Source of the DNA: Branchiostoma floridae
Taxonomy: Eukaryota; Chordata; Leptocardii; Amphioxiformes; Branchiostomatidae
DNA: 34,709 nucleotides
Assembly: GCF_000003815.2 (NCBI RefSeq)
Contig: NC_049994.1
Coordinates: 5,871,136 to 5,905,844, forward strand
Direction of reading: 5' to 3'
Position numbers and translations under genes: made by a program. This document shows, piece after piece, positions 1 to 10,409 of this stretch. The notes beneath the pieces are model-generated. The model ran no database searches, was not told the DNA's origin, and was given only the letters and a program-made list of their open reading frames with translations. Within the stretch, counting starts at the first letter, position 1. Every line of letters starts with the position of its first letter.

Positions 1-79
1 TTATGTGTGTGTGTGTTTGTGTGTATGTGTGTTAATGTGTGTGTGTGTTAATGTGTGTGTTCATATGTGTGTTTGTGTT

Positions 80-114
<35 letters not shown>

Positions 115-117
115 TTG
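1..117. repeat. TG/GTGTTAA-type microsatellite
   Basis: An almost pure run of TG dinucleotides, with a few TTAATG and TTTATG interruptions, fills the first ~115 bases. The reading frame across it encodes only Cys/Val alternation and is not a gene. Confidence 0.95.
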
Positions 118-1950
118 TATGTGGCCACCATAGGGATTCATTGGCCGGTTTCGGAGGGGGGATGTTAACGTTAGCGTGGACTGACTCTGGCCAATTATTC
201 CTTTTTTTGCCGAATTTTACGATCCGTAACCCTGTAAGAAGTCCTGCTGGAGGCTAAGACACCTTTAAGGAATAGGAAACATTTGCGTGCAAATAGCGTT
301 TCTTCATTTGCTACATAAGTCACAGGACTTATCCACGATGTACTACATGTAAACAGAACTACATGTACTAGCACAAATGCACGGAGATGCAATGCTTCAT
401 ATATAGTTATGAAGTTATGAAATGATGATTGGGTGGGTCACCGTAACTGACTCAGCATTTCATAGCATTACTTCACGAAAAGACTCTTGATCACCATAAT
501 AATTTAATAACGTCATGGCACAAGTAGCTTGATATGTTCAAACCGTTTTGTGCAATTTAAAGGTATTACCAAAGTTATTGCTGCATTTTACATATCAAAG
601 ACAGGGAGCGCTGCTAGCATGCTGTAGCACTCTCGTGTCTTGTTGTATTGTGTTGTCTTGTCTGAAGCGAAAAGTGGCATTGCGCAGGTTTAATGCTGTC
701 AAGTCTCGTTAAGTTGTGCCACATTAGAAGGTACAGGGCTCGCATTTTTTGCCTTCGATGACATCTATTTCAGTTATCTGAAACATCAATGACGTCAATA
801 TGTCATAAAATGACGTCATGCATATCTTAGATACCAGTTGGGCACCGCCATCTTATATCCACCACTCTGAATCTAAAGATAAATGCATGCTTTCAGCAAA
901 TAATCGCAAAAGACAATGGAAATAGACTAAAAACGTTCATTTGAACATTTCTTTGTAAAAACATACCAGGTAGGTACAAATTTACTGGTCATATGGCCCG
1001 TTATCTTAGATTTTGTCCGATGGCATAATTAGCATAATTTATTCAAACTTAATTATGAAAGATATTCTAGATAACGTAAGATTTTATTAATGTAAGAAAA
1101 TAGCAGTATAATAGCGAATAAACGTGAAAAATACATTGTTAGAACCGAAGTTAGCGATTTTCTAAAAAAATGCCGCCATGGTAACGCGAAAAAATGGAAA
1201 ATTTTCCAAACTCAGCAAAATTGATGCAAGTTAAGTTAGAGGAAATGTCACCAAATTTGGTGGCTCTAGCGTAAGCCGTTCTGGCGTTATGCGAGATGAA
1301 ATTTTGCGCAGGCCTCAAATATCCTCACCCCCCCCTGAATATGGTTAAAGTTGAAAGTGCGACATGTTTCATACAAACGAACAAAATCTCTAGAGGAATT
1401 CCAGTTGTTAGGATGTCGACCAGACAGAATGCGTCGTCTTATCAATTAAGGCCCTCATACTCTAAGACTCTTTCATTTACACTTGTAAGCTACATATATA
1501 ACGAGAAGGGGGTTCAATACAATATACATGTACAGTCCCACACACTTGCGATTTCGGCGACAATATATTGCAAGGAAGCTCAGTTGTTACTATGACAGAC
1601 AGGTGAATATGTTACTATGTTAATATCTAAACTTGAATATCTAAAATCAAAAGAGACATCTACACCAAACATACACTCTTCTTATGGATAAAACTTTAAC
1701 AAACCAACAATATAATTGATTGGGACTTACCCCAAGTTTTTAGCCGACTCCGTCAGCATTGTTCACGGAATGGACCCGTCTGCTGTAGCTTCCGGAAGGT
1801 GCCGTCAGAGACACGTGACTGCAGCAGAGGGTCGTAAATGCCAGAAAACCCGTCTCTGTCCTCCTCCACCCCCAATCAATTTTAGCGTTGGATAGTTAAA
1901 GTTTAGTTCATCCATAACGTCATTTACCAACACAAATGAATTTTCATGCT
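118..1950. other. non-coding stretch, no gene seen
   Basis: No ORF here looks like protein; the longest (about 1296-1595) has no recognisable motif and random-looking composition. The sequence is moderately AT-rich. The only notable local features are the two CRE palindromes near 790-818 and YY1-like CCGCCAT cores near 846 and 1172. Confidence 0.6.
790..818. promoter_or_regulatory. paired CRE palindromes (TGACGTCA x2)
   Basis: Two perfect TGACGTCA octamers lie at 790-797 and 811-818, start to start 21 bp apart, or about two helical turns. This is the full CREB/ATF consensus. A YY1-like CCGCCATCTT follows at about 846. No transcript start can be placed from sequence, so promoter or enhancer activity is inferred only. 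Confidence 0.35.
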
Positions 1951-1954
1951 AATA

Positions 1955-2640
1955 ATGAATGAATGACCTTTATTGTACATTTGTGCTCAAACAAGCTAAG
2001 TACAGCTCGTAGTGCTAGTGATAAGGTACAATTTTGTCATAAGAAAAAGGTATCTTATCATCTCTACATATGCTAATACATTCTAGTATGTACAAGTTCA
2101 ACTTCTTCTCGCCTCTTAAGACAGTTATAAACATAAGGACAGATGGAATCAATAATGTATGGTTTATCTAATTGCATGAGAAATACCGGTATGAATTTTT
2201 CCGTGGTATTCAAGTCTCGGAAATTAGGGAACATATGTTGTATATTTTCAAAAAGGACGTTTCTTTCGTTGTTGTATAAAGTACAGTCAACAATAAAGTG
2301 ACACTCATCCTCTATCTTATTCAAGTTACGGTATTGGCAAATTCTTTATTCTTTGTTCCAAATATACTGTTTGATGGCGTTAAGGGATGCTTCTAGTTTA
2401 AGAGGGTGTCTTCCCAGTTCTGCCATTACGGCCAGGTTACATGCATATGCGGATCTGGGGACATTCAATGATTGTTTACAAAATTTTAGATGGATAGCTT
2501 CAATTGGCCGGGGTGGTGCGTGATTTTGGAGTTTTGAATGAACCCCATATTTCCGAACCATACAGCAAAATATGTTTCACGCATGTGTCAAATAGTTTGC
2601 TTCTTTCAATGCACTCTTTTTCTTATCACTTAACTACGAC
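1955..2640 (-). pseudogene. decayed LINE reverse-transcriptase C-terminus and 3' tail
   Basis: Minus-strand reading from about 2561 to 2073 gives the C-terminal part of a non-LTR retrotransposon polyprotein: a motif of the form IEAIHLKFCKQ...LAVMAELGRHPL, then a Cys-rich terminal segment around IEDECHFIVDC resembling the terminal CCHC knuckle. A single in-frame TAA at 2346-2348 interrupts it. The element's 3' end near 1960 carries AATAAAGG followed by tandem CATT units, as CR1/L2-like LINEs often do. The endonuclease and RT core are missing, so this is a dead 5'-truncated copy. Confidence 0.8.
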
Positions 2641-3258
2641 GGCATAAAGTTACCTTGATTATGGTACACTTGAAACACGCTGCAATTTCTATATCATAGG
2701 TAGTCTTTTCCAAAAAAAAATGTATGTATTAACATTAATATTAATGCGGTTCTGTTACTTACAGTCCCGTGCAAACGAGTAAACAATCATCGCCATCATC
2801 ATTATACTTCCTTATTCTATCTATATATGTACAGATGTGGTGTTCACAAAAGTTACTTGCCAGTTTAATACAAAAAAAAAAAACACATCAGGAGAGCACA
2901 ATATCGTAAACGCATAGATTAAAAATGAAAGAAGAGTACAATATCCTAAAACGTTCAATGTTTTTTCAATGGTTGATTTGGCTAAAATCTTTCCAATGAC
3001 AAAACCACCACTATTCCTAAATTTCAACACAAACAGCACATATTGAAGTTACAGGCTGGTATAGTGTCTACATATTGATTAAATATGACTGCAATCAGAT
3101 CATCAGTGTACGTGAATGTCTTCACTGACAGCCCAGAGTCGTCAAATTCTTCAACGAAGAATCGAACCTACACCAGTCACCTATATACTAGCAAATTGGA
3201 TTAGTGGCTTCTCTTGGTCCTACTTGTCTCTTCCGTTTTTCCCTGGTGGCCGTAACCT
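2641..3258. other. AT-rich stretch downstream of the zinc-finger gene
   Basis: No coding signal was recognised. The zinc-finger gene's 3' UTR should lie here, reading leftwards from 3258, but I could not identify a clear AATAAA on the minus strand close to the stop codon. Confidence 0.5.
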
Positions 3259-4260
3259 TCACTTCGGTACCTGTGTCGAACTTCCGTCGATGTGGGTTCG
3301 CATGTGCCTGCGTAGAACATTTGAGGTCCGGAAGCTCCTACTACATTCTTTACACCGGTAGGGTTTTTCACCGGTATGAGTCCTCATATGGCTCTTCAGA
3401 TGACTCAACATACTGAACCGTCTGCTGCACTCCTCACACTTGTAAGGTTTCTCAACGGTGTGTATACGCATATGGCTCTTTAGATTACTTAGCGCACAGA
3501 ACTGCCTGCTGCACTCCTCACATCTGTAAGGCTTTTCTCCAGTGTGCGTACTCATATGCCTCTTCATAGTAGTATACTGACTAAATTGTTTGCTGCATTC
3601 ATCACACCTATAGGGCTTCTCACCGGTATGAGTCCGCATATGACTCTTCAAACTACCCAGCTCACTAAACTGTTTGCTGCATTCATCACACTTATAGGGC
3701 TTCTCACCCGTGTGAGTCCGCATATGACTATTCAGGTTACACAGCTCACTGAACTGTTTGCTGCACTCCTCACATTTGTAAGGCTTTTCACCAGTGTGAG
3801 TCTTTATATGCCTCTTCAGGTTACACAGCTGACTAAACTGTTTGCTGCACTCCTCGCATTTGTAAGGTTTTTCACCTGTATGAATCCGCACATGCCTCTC
3901 CAGGGAACCCAGCTCACTGAACTGTTTGCTGCATTCATCGCACCTATAGGGCTTCTCGTCGGTATGAGTCCGCATGTGCCTCTTTAGATTACACAGCTCA
4001 CTAAACTGTTTGCTCCATTCTTCACACTTATAGGGCCTCTCGCCAGTGTGGGTTCTCATATGACTCTTTAGCTGATTCAGCTTACTGAACTGTTTGCCGC
4101 AATCCTCGCACTTTAATGGTTTCTTCTCAGCGTGAGAATGCAGGTGTCTTTTCATGTCACTCAGTTGATGAAACTCCTTGTCGCACTTGCCACACTTGTG
4201 TGTACGCGGAAGATCCTTTCCAGGCTCATTGATCGCCATGTTGACTTGGGGGGTTGCCAT
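3259..4260 (-). CDS. C2H2 zinc-finger protein, 11 fingers
   Basis: A 333-residue protein made almost entirely of eleven C2H2 fingers at a 28-residue pitch. The first Cys of each is at about 23, 51, 79, 107 and so on to 303. Linkers are mostly TGEKP (variants TGERP, TDEKP, TVEKP, AEKKP). Such proteins bind DNA in the nucleus and usually regulate transcription; the target is unknown. There is no KRAB, BTB or SCAN domain, only a short N-terminus with two Met (1 and 8) inside a small duplication. Finger 3 reads CEEW, so its second zinc Cys (about residue 82) is Trp and it should fold poorly. Helices LCNLKR and LGSLKS recur in fingers 3-7, suggesting recent finger duplication. The stop is TGA at 3259-3261. 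A good 3' splice site 19 bases before the ATG supports a one-coding-exon gene with an upstream non-coding exon. Confidence 0.93.
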   Translation of the reverse strand: MATPQVNMAINEPGKDLPRTHKCGKCDKEFHQLSDMKRHLHSHAEKKPLKCEDCGKQFSKLNQLKSHMRTHTGERPYKCEEWSKQFSELCNLKRHMRTHTDEKPYRCDECSKQFSELGSLERHVRIHTGEKPYKCEECSKQFSQLCNLKRHIKTHTGEKPYKCEECSKQFSELCNLNSHMRTHTGEKPYKCDECSKQFSELGSLKSHMRTHTGEKPYRCDECSKQFSQYTTMKRHMSTHTGEKPYRCEECSRQFCALSNLKSHMRIHTVEKPYKCEECSRRFSMLSHLKSHMRTHTGEKPYRCKECSRSFRTSNVLRRHMRTHIDGSSTQVPK

Positions 4261-4290
4261 GTTGACTTGGTCTCTGACACTGTAGGAATG
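4261..4290 (-). promoter_or_regulatory. 3' splice site before the zinc-finger start codon
   Basis: On the minus strand a pyrimidine-rich run ends CATTCCTACAG, with the AG ending at 4280. It is followed by a 19-nt leader (4279-4261) and then the ATG. This fits a coding exon preceded by a 5'-UTR intron. Confidence 0.6.
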
Positions 4291-5016
4291 GAAATAAAGC
4301 GTTTAGGAAAGAAACGGTTGATTTTTTGACGCAGTCCACTCTAACGACTCAGCAAGTAGCGTGAAAGTAATTAAGTTATTTCTTTAATTAAAAATGCTCC
4401 CGGCTTCCAAATGGCAAGGGCTTTTACAATAATAAAGGATCTTCTGATTAAAACCTCTTTACAAGCAGTCGCATTCGTACACTTCTAGCAGTACTAGCTT
4501 TTATTTTCTGGCATGTCTGGTGGAGCGCTGGTTCGCGATTTTCATCCTCTAGTGGTCCTTGTTTTTCTCTTTTCGCTTTCCCATTGTCATGGAGAAATAC
4601 GGGTACAATGTATGACCGAACCAACACTATACCCGAATTCCATTGTTTGATAATGGATTGATCAAAGGGTCTATTCAGCCAAGGGAAGAGGCATTTTGCA
4701 TATTTCAGACAATGGCTTTTTGTTGCTTGGTAGCAGATGGCAAGCCTTTGTACAGATGCCATCCAGTGAAGCCAAGGCCTACATATATATACCATCTTCT
4801 CCGCACACTCAGTGTTGTGCTATGACTAATATCATAATATAAATACTTTGCAAGCAGAGGTTACGGTCGGGCATGTAAACCCCACATTACCATATACATT
4901 ACTAGCATGGATGCCATCCTCCCTAGTAAACCACTGGCTCAATCTTGTAAAACCATGGCAGGTTTTCAAAGCGCTGAGGTAGCCTCCGATGCAGTCTTCG
5001 GAACGGGGCGTTGGTT
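4291..5016. other. intron-like sequence of the zinc-finger gene
   Basis: No convincing gene. A 115-codon minus-strand frame at 4448-4795 has no recognisable motif. Around 4847-4872 the sequence TACTTTGCAAGCAGAGGTTA closely resembles the inverted-repeat end of the MITEs at 5910 and 7360. If it is an element end, its partner may be in or beyond the assembly gap. Confidence 0.45.
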
Positions 5017-5116
5017 NNNNNNNNNNNNNNNNNNNNNNNNNNNNNNNNNNNNNNNNNNNNNNNNNNNNNNNNNNNNNNNNNNNNNNNNNNNNNNNNNNNN
5101 NNNNNNNNNNNNNNNN
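5017..5116. other. assembly gap (100 N)
   Basis: Exactly 100 N bases, the usual placeholder for a gap of unknown length. Confidence 1.
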
Positions 5117-5201
5117 CCTTGCGCGAAAAAATAACCACTGGACAAGCGAAATCGACGGGCTAGAAGATAGAAATATTAAAAAGACAACGTAAAAGTCTTA
5201 C

Positions 5202-5400
5202 CTCGCGTGTGTGAATATTGGCGGTAAACGAGTCGCTTTCCTTCACCCAAGAGATGTAACCCCCTTGTCTGGACGCAGAAGTGTGTGCGTGTCTGCCCCC
5301 AAAGCTTCAGACACGTTTGATCAAGGTTATGCAAATCCAAAATGCTTTGACCAATCAGGGCTCGGTTCTGACACACTCACATGAAGGCGCCTCCTTTTTA
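5202..5400 (-). promoter_or_regulatory. probable promoter and non-coding exon 1 of the zinc-finger gene
   Basis: On the minus strand a consensus 5' splice site (GCGAG then GTAAGA) puts the end of an exon at 5202. About 130-150 bp upstream are an octamer ATTTGCAT (5329-5336) and an inverted CCAAT box (5351-5355), a typical proximal-promoter pair. The intron to 4280 would be about 920 bp and would contain the assembly gap. The link to the zinc-finger gene is inferred from strand, order and matching splice sites. No start site or TATA box is visible. Confidence 0.45.
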
Positions 5401-5402
5401 TT

Positions 5403-5900
5403 TCAGACAAGCGTGCTTGCGTAATACACACTGATAAGAACAATGGGCGGTTTCATGCAGTTTCTATCGTCTATAGGTTTCAACCTCCTTGCAATAAATA
5501 AGTGGGGGCGACATATTTTTTTTGCCCGAACTCTTAATTTCTTTTTATTTGTCAGTTGTTGAAATTGCCATTCTTAATTAAAATCATAGCGCTTTGCTTA
5601 AATCTCAATAGATACCTAACCAACTGTAGTTCTTGGTAATAATGTTTCAAAATGGCGCCCCCGGTGGTTGTGGAAAATGTCCCTATATCTTCGTACTACT
5701 AGTATCATGAACACACAAGGACTGATATCGTGTAAACATGTAGCATGAACATCAAACAAGTTCTAAATGAGTAGGTATCCCTCATGCCCAGACATTTCTT
5801 GGTGTAGTTATGAGTTCTTGTATGTCTACAACATTGGAACAGAGCAAAACCAGGTAGCTAATTCTCCAAATATCCTATTACACCATTTCCGCCTCAAGTT
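5403..5900. other. non-coding stretch
   Basis: No gene, RNA or repeat structure was recognised between the promoter region and the first MITE. Confidence 0.5.
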
Positions 5901-5909
5901 ACATCCTAG

Positions 5910-6320
5910 TAATCTCCAAGCAGATCCTACGGTGCCATAAGATAGCATCAAAGCTGGCCAAGGAGTATAGCCGGCCAAAGGGAGTCAAACGGGCACCGGA
6001 GATCTGCCATTTGCCTTCACTGGAACAGGGAGGGGCATTTCTATTGATTGAATAAAGGTGTCTCTGCCCCTCCCTGTGCCATATTAACATCTACACGAAT
6101 ATCCGAGGTGCTAATGATTTTACGAGCAATTTATATTTTTATCGGGACAAGTTCACTGACCCGCGCACATCTCTGTAGGAGATCCGCGCCAAACAGGAAG
6201 GAGGGCAATTAACACATACACAGCAAGCACAGTTTGATTAGGCAACAATTGGATGTTAATAGCCTTTTGTGGGTTTGATACTACTAGTATATTACGCCAC
6301 CGTGGATCTGCTTGGAGATA
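5910..6320. mobile_element. MITE, 411 bp, 9-bp target duplication
   Basis: The left end (TAATCTCCAAGCAGATCC..., from 5910) and the right end (...GGATCTGCTTGGAGATA, to 6320) are inverted repeats of about 28 bp with a few mismatches. Flanking 9-mers ACATCCTAG (5901-5909) and ACGTCCTTG (6321-6329) match at 7 of 9 positions, consistent with an aged 9-bp target duplication. There is no transposase ORF. A 9-bp duplication fits Mutator-like or Merlin-like transposases; family assignment is inference. Confidence 0.75.
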
Positions 6321-6329
6321 ACGTCCTTG

Positions 6330-7350
6330 CAGCAATGCTGGTTTACATTTGGCGTTGGGGACTTGAAAATTACAAAAATGATGACCCTTTGTTGCATTAT
6401 ACTTGTACATGTTAATACATTTGGGCAATTAATCTACTAAGCAGAAACTTTAAGCTTTTTATTCATTGAGACTGTCATTCCAGATTTAAAGTTTTGCTAA
6501 TGTTATAATAGTGAGTCACTGGAATGTCACACACTGAAATCAACATTAGATGCACAACTCATTTCAATATGTATGGAAATGCATCGATGACATGTACACA
6601 AGTGCATGGCAATTGAACCATATAAAATTGCATTATCTGGTCCAACTTCAGATTTAATGTATTTTCATATAAACTATTAGCTAGCTAAGTATGTTTTCAC
6701 AGGTATATGAGTTTGTTGGTTATTTAAGATATCTTTAACAGGTATGAATGGAAAATATTTCACAATAATTTCTTTCTTTGTTAGTAAGTTTGGGCCCAAT
6801 ATCTGTTCCTTTTCAAAGTGTTAAAAAGTTCTCTTTCCTTCACATTTTTCCGTTATTTGACATATTACTTTGGTCCCCTTGTTATTTTTCTTTCCAGCAT
6901 TTTTTCAGCATTGCTTTGATTTATCATAAATAAGTCAAAAACTTTCTAAGCTATTTGAGGGTTGGTTGTCACTAACTTAGGTACATTAGTATCAATCAAT
7001 CTGTCCTAAGGAAAAAGTGAAATTAATGCATTTCAGCCAATAGTGATTTCAAGCATGTATTTCCCATACAAGAATATATAGCTGGTGGTTTGCATTGTAA
7101 TTAGTCTCTTACAAATACACTAGTGTAGTCATCATTTAAAATACTAGTATATAGTCATCATATGGAATCATTAGAAGGCCAATACTACTTGTTATCTGCT
7201 ACTGTGTCCTTATCCCTTATCAGGAAAATCCTCATCTTTATCCTCTTGGTCCATTATCATTGTTATGACAACAAAGAAGGGGTGCACAGAAAATGCTTCA
7301 TGGTATTATGTCATGGTTTATAATCATGACCCAAACATTTGAAACAACAT
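6330..7350. other. AT-rich non-coding stretch
   Basis: No coding exon, RNA gene or inverted repeat was recognised. The sequence is strongly AT-rich with stops in all frames. Confidence 0.55.
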
Positions 7351-7359
7351 AGGGATAGC

Positions 7360-7542
7360 TATTCTCCAAGCAGAGGTTAGGCTCCGGCTGTTTTTTTAAA
7401 CGTTTTCTAAGTCGTTTTTATCGGGCTTTATCTTGCTGTTTGGCTGGTGTACTTCAAGAAAAATGACAAAATAGAAAGCCTGATAAAAACGACTAAAAAG
7501 ACGTTAAAAAAAAGCCGGAACCTAACCTTTGCTTGGAGAGTA
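7360..7542. mobile_element. MITE, 183 bp, perfect 9-bp target duplication
   Basis: The ends TATTCTCCAAGCAGAGGTTA and its near-complement at 7542 open inverted repeats of about 70 bp, so the element is almost all arm. The 9-mer AGGGATAGC flanks it at 7351-7359 and 7543-7551 with no mismatch. The first dozen bases of the ends match the 411-bp element at 5910, although their interiors differ, so one transposase probably moved both. It has no coding capacity. Confidence 0.88.
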
Positions 7543-7559
7543 AGGGATAGCCTCATGTC

Positions 7560-7830
7560 CAGGTGCCCTATAGGAACACTCCTATGTTTTGGCATCCCTA
7601 TGTTCTGACACCATGTTAATGTTAGGGATAGGGTTAAGGTTAGGTCTTGGACCTTAGGGGTGTTGAAACATAGAGGTGTCGCGTCAGAACCTAGGGGTGT
7701 CAGAACATGGGGGTGTTGGAACATACAGGTGTTGGTACAGTGTACCTATAGGGTTGTCATAACATATACTAGGCAGTTTCGGAACATAGTGGTATCGGAA
7801 CATTGGGGTGTAGCTCTGGTCCACAAGGTT
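7560..7830. repeat. degenerate 16-18-bp GGTGTCGGAACATA-type tandem repeat
   Basis: Units of the form GGTGTYRGAACATAGG recur about eight times from 7655 to 7825. Inverted copies (CCTATGTTCTGACACC-like) sit at 7580-7613 and a short telomere-like GTTAGGGATAGGGTTAAGG separates them. It could fold back. No gene is implied. Confidence 0.7.
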
Positions 7831-7849
7831 CCTGGCTGGATTGACATCC

Positions 7850-9337
7850 ACTGACAATTTTTCAGGATAAAAGCCTCAACTACAATTTGCACCCCAACTT
7901 TTTCTGCTATGCCTACTTGAACAATAGAATTACAAACTTTGTTCAAGAACATGCACTATCATAAGAGAAAATATACTGGGTGTATCATAACATATCGGTA
8001 GTACCAACACAAAGATAATATACTACAGCTATCTCTGAAAGTGTATGCTCTGATTAACTTTGGCATTCTACAACATTGGTATCAATTTTCCCATATTTTT
8101 TTTTGCAATTTACAGCATTTCTGCTCATTTTGCAGCTGCTTTGTAACATTTGGGAAACAAACAAAAACTGATATGCATGCAGATGTCATACAAATGATTA
8201 AATCAACATGACCTTACTAATGTGAACAGATTATCAACAGTCTGAGTGGTTTATAATGTACACAATGATTACAAAAGTATGATTATTCATTGGCATGCTA
8301 TTAGGTGTAGCAAGTTAGACACACTAATTATAGCATAATTAAGATCAATTTGCAATAAATGTGTTCTACAAATATGAATTATAGGATAAAAACAATAAAA
8401 TCTATATTCTAACAAATATTTAAACTTTCCATTGAATATGTCAATAAGCTAAAATGGCTTCTGATAAAGTAGATTAAAATGCAAATCAATGATACTATTC
8501 AGCATTGATTACATGACACATAGTACCAAGTAAGTCAATAAACCTACTTGCGGTCAGTTTACACACACTTTGCAACTATTCTATATAAATTCGTTTTTTT
8601 CAGTTGTGATTTGATAATGTAAACTGTTGAGAATAGAAACTTATTCAAATTCATCACAAATGCAAAATATATGCATATGGTATAGTATACATAATGTACA
8701 TCTTTTCTGCTGGAATGCATGTAATTATTCATATATTCATATACACAAAGTAAAATGAATCTGTGTGACATACATTCAATAAACGAAATCGTAAAGATTG
8801 AAATAAATGAAAAAACATCTTACTCTTTGCTCATCCAGACATTACACTTATACACTGTCAGATTGAATGAATCATAAAATTTGATTGTCACATCTGAGCA
8901 AATGTAAATCCTATATATGATATTGTAAAAAAAAATTATGAAACTCCCTTTGATATTGACTTTAAAACAATAAAAATAAAACAGATTGATAGAATTAATT
9001 CCTCATAAGGACACTCACAGTTCTTTCCACTAGATGGCAAATGCTGGGAGACTTGAGTAGCCAAAATTGGATCTGTGTAATCATTGACGTCATAATAATA
9101 TTGGAATATGATGAACAACAAAACTTACGAAATGTAAAAAGACTCCTTCTTTATCTCGTATGCGATTCTTTACACCTGCCAAATGTTTGGTCAATCAGCA
9201 GTTGCAGGCTATAGGGGAAAGGAGTGTACTGTTGATTAAACAGATTCAGCTGTACATTCCCGTCTTTTCATTCATTGAATGGCATAGACAAATATCAACA
9301 ATTTCCAAAAGTTGAACTTCTCTCACATGCTACATGA
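7850..9337. other. AT-rich stretch downstream of gene A, with a dispersed repeat
   Basis: No gene was seen. The part at 8095-8220 (GCTCATTTTGCAGCTGCTTTG ... AAATCAACATGACCTTA) is a diverged copy of the sequence at 27405-27545. It contains the same terminal block, so it belongs to a dispersed repeat family. The rest would include the 3' UTR of gene A. Confidence 0.55.
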
Positions 9338-9522
9338 TTATGTCTTAGCAACCTTCTCAACAAGTTCCTTGAAGTGCTCTTGTCCCCACTTGAACAGCCT
9401 GTCTGGGTCCAGGGTGCCGTAACCACGGTCGGGAGTGTGGTGTCCACGGCTGGAGCAGGCCTCACGCAGAAGTTCCCGTATCATCGTGTTGGATTTGAGC
9501 TTATCCCGCAGGCTTTGTCCAC
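9338..9522 (-). CDS. gene A, last exon: end of the S8 subtilisin fold
   Basis: The exon starts after TTGTTTCCAG at 9523 and completes a Gly codon split with the previous exon (phase 1). It encodes about 61 residues starting GGQSLRDKL, including the GYGTLDP turn typical of the end of a subtilisin domain, and ends VAKT then TAA. It aligns with the start of gene B's last exon (GGQRLR...GHGTLDP), and the phase is the same, which identifies the two genes as paralogues. Unlike B it has no repeat tail. Confidence 0.85.
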
Positions 9523-9592
9523 CTGGAAACAATATCCATGACCATGTCAGACTCTGTATTTAAAATGCAGGTCCAAATATGTCTAACCCTCG

Positions 9593-9640
9593 TGAGTGAG
9601 TGAGTGAGTGAGTGAGTGATTGTGTGAGTGAGTGAGTGGA
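9593..9640. repeat. GAGT tetranucleotide microsatellite
   Basis: About ten GAGT units with one TTGTGT interruption, inside the 348-bp last intron of gene A. Confidence 0.9.
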
Positions 9641-9870
9641 GCATTCTCTGGCACAAGCTGAGACAGAGGGGGGAACCATTGAGTATATTTGAGCAAAGTG
9701 CTATTGATGCAGATTTTGTATTGTTGGTCACAAAATATCCTCAACCCAGTATCATCTTTGACTTTGTATTTTATCATTGACATTGGCAAGACAAAATACA
9801 AACAACAACAGGCACAACAGATAACAGGCATAAAAATGTATTATTGATAGAATTAGTAATTCAGGCTTAC

Positions 9871-10162
9871 CGACAGATTCTGCATACATCAAGGTGAAGC
9901 CGACCACTGCTGTTGCCATGGCAGCGGCCACAGATGTTCCAGACACACTCCAGGACCTGTACAAGTTGGTGCCCTTTGCAGAGGCTACCTTCACTGGATG
10001 TTCCTCTCCCATCAACAGGAAGTCCATCTCACGGCCCCTCACACTGAAGTTTGAGGCAGTGCTCGTCCTGGAGTGGCTGCCCACACAGATGACATCACCA
10101 TGTCTGGCTGGGTACGAGATCTCTTGCAGCCTCCTGTTATGAGCTGCAGCTGCAATCACAAT
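9871..10162 (-). CDS. gene A, exon with the S8 Ser motif
   Basis: Bounded by a 3' splice site (TGTTCACAG, AG ending at 10163) and a donor GTAAGC at 9870. It is 292 nt, phase 0 in and phase 1 out. It encodes IVIAAAAHNRR, YPARHGDVICVGSH and the catalytic-Ser block SGTSVAAAM (Ser codon 9932-9934). Family members usually read GTSMAAP, so the Pro has become Ala. In gene B the oxyanion-hole region is AASNEG. Aligned without gaps, the Asn position in A holds His, though a one-residue gap would restore Asn. With the Asp and His positions changed in the upstream exon, hydrolysis looks unlikely even though Ser is kept. Confidence 0.85.
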
Positions 10163-10409
10163 CTGTGAACACACATTTTCTTGTGTCAATAACCCAAATT
10201 GTCTTCAAATTATCTTAAATCAATGCCATAACAGTATCATTGAGACTGAAATACACAAAAATGAACACTACATATACTTCAGGATTGCTTTAAAACCATG
10301 GGACTCACAGATATCAAAATTCTCCCAGTTATCTGCTATCAAAATTAGTGGCCAAATGGCTATTTCAGTTAATAATATGCTAATGACCATGTTTGCCTCT
10401 CATTCTTAC

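Noticed and set aside
3544-3987. Plus-strand frames opposite the zinc fingers
   Set aside because: Antisense shadow of the repeated finger codons.
4448-4795. 115-codon minus-strand frame in the zinc-finger intron
   Set aside because: No motif, no splice context beyond the intron it lies in, and ordinary length for chance.
7621-7650. Interstitial telomere from GTTAGGG-like motifs
   Set aside because: Only two or three imperfect units inside another degenerate repeat.
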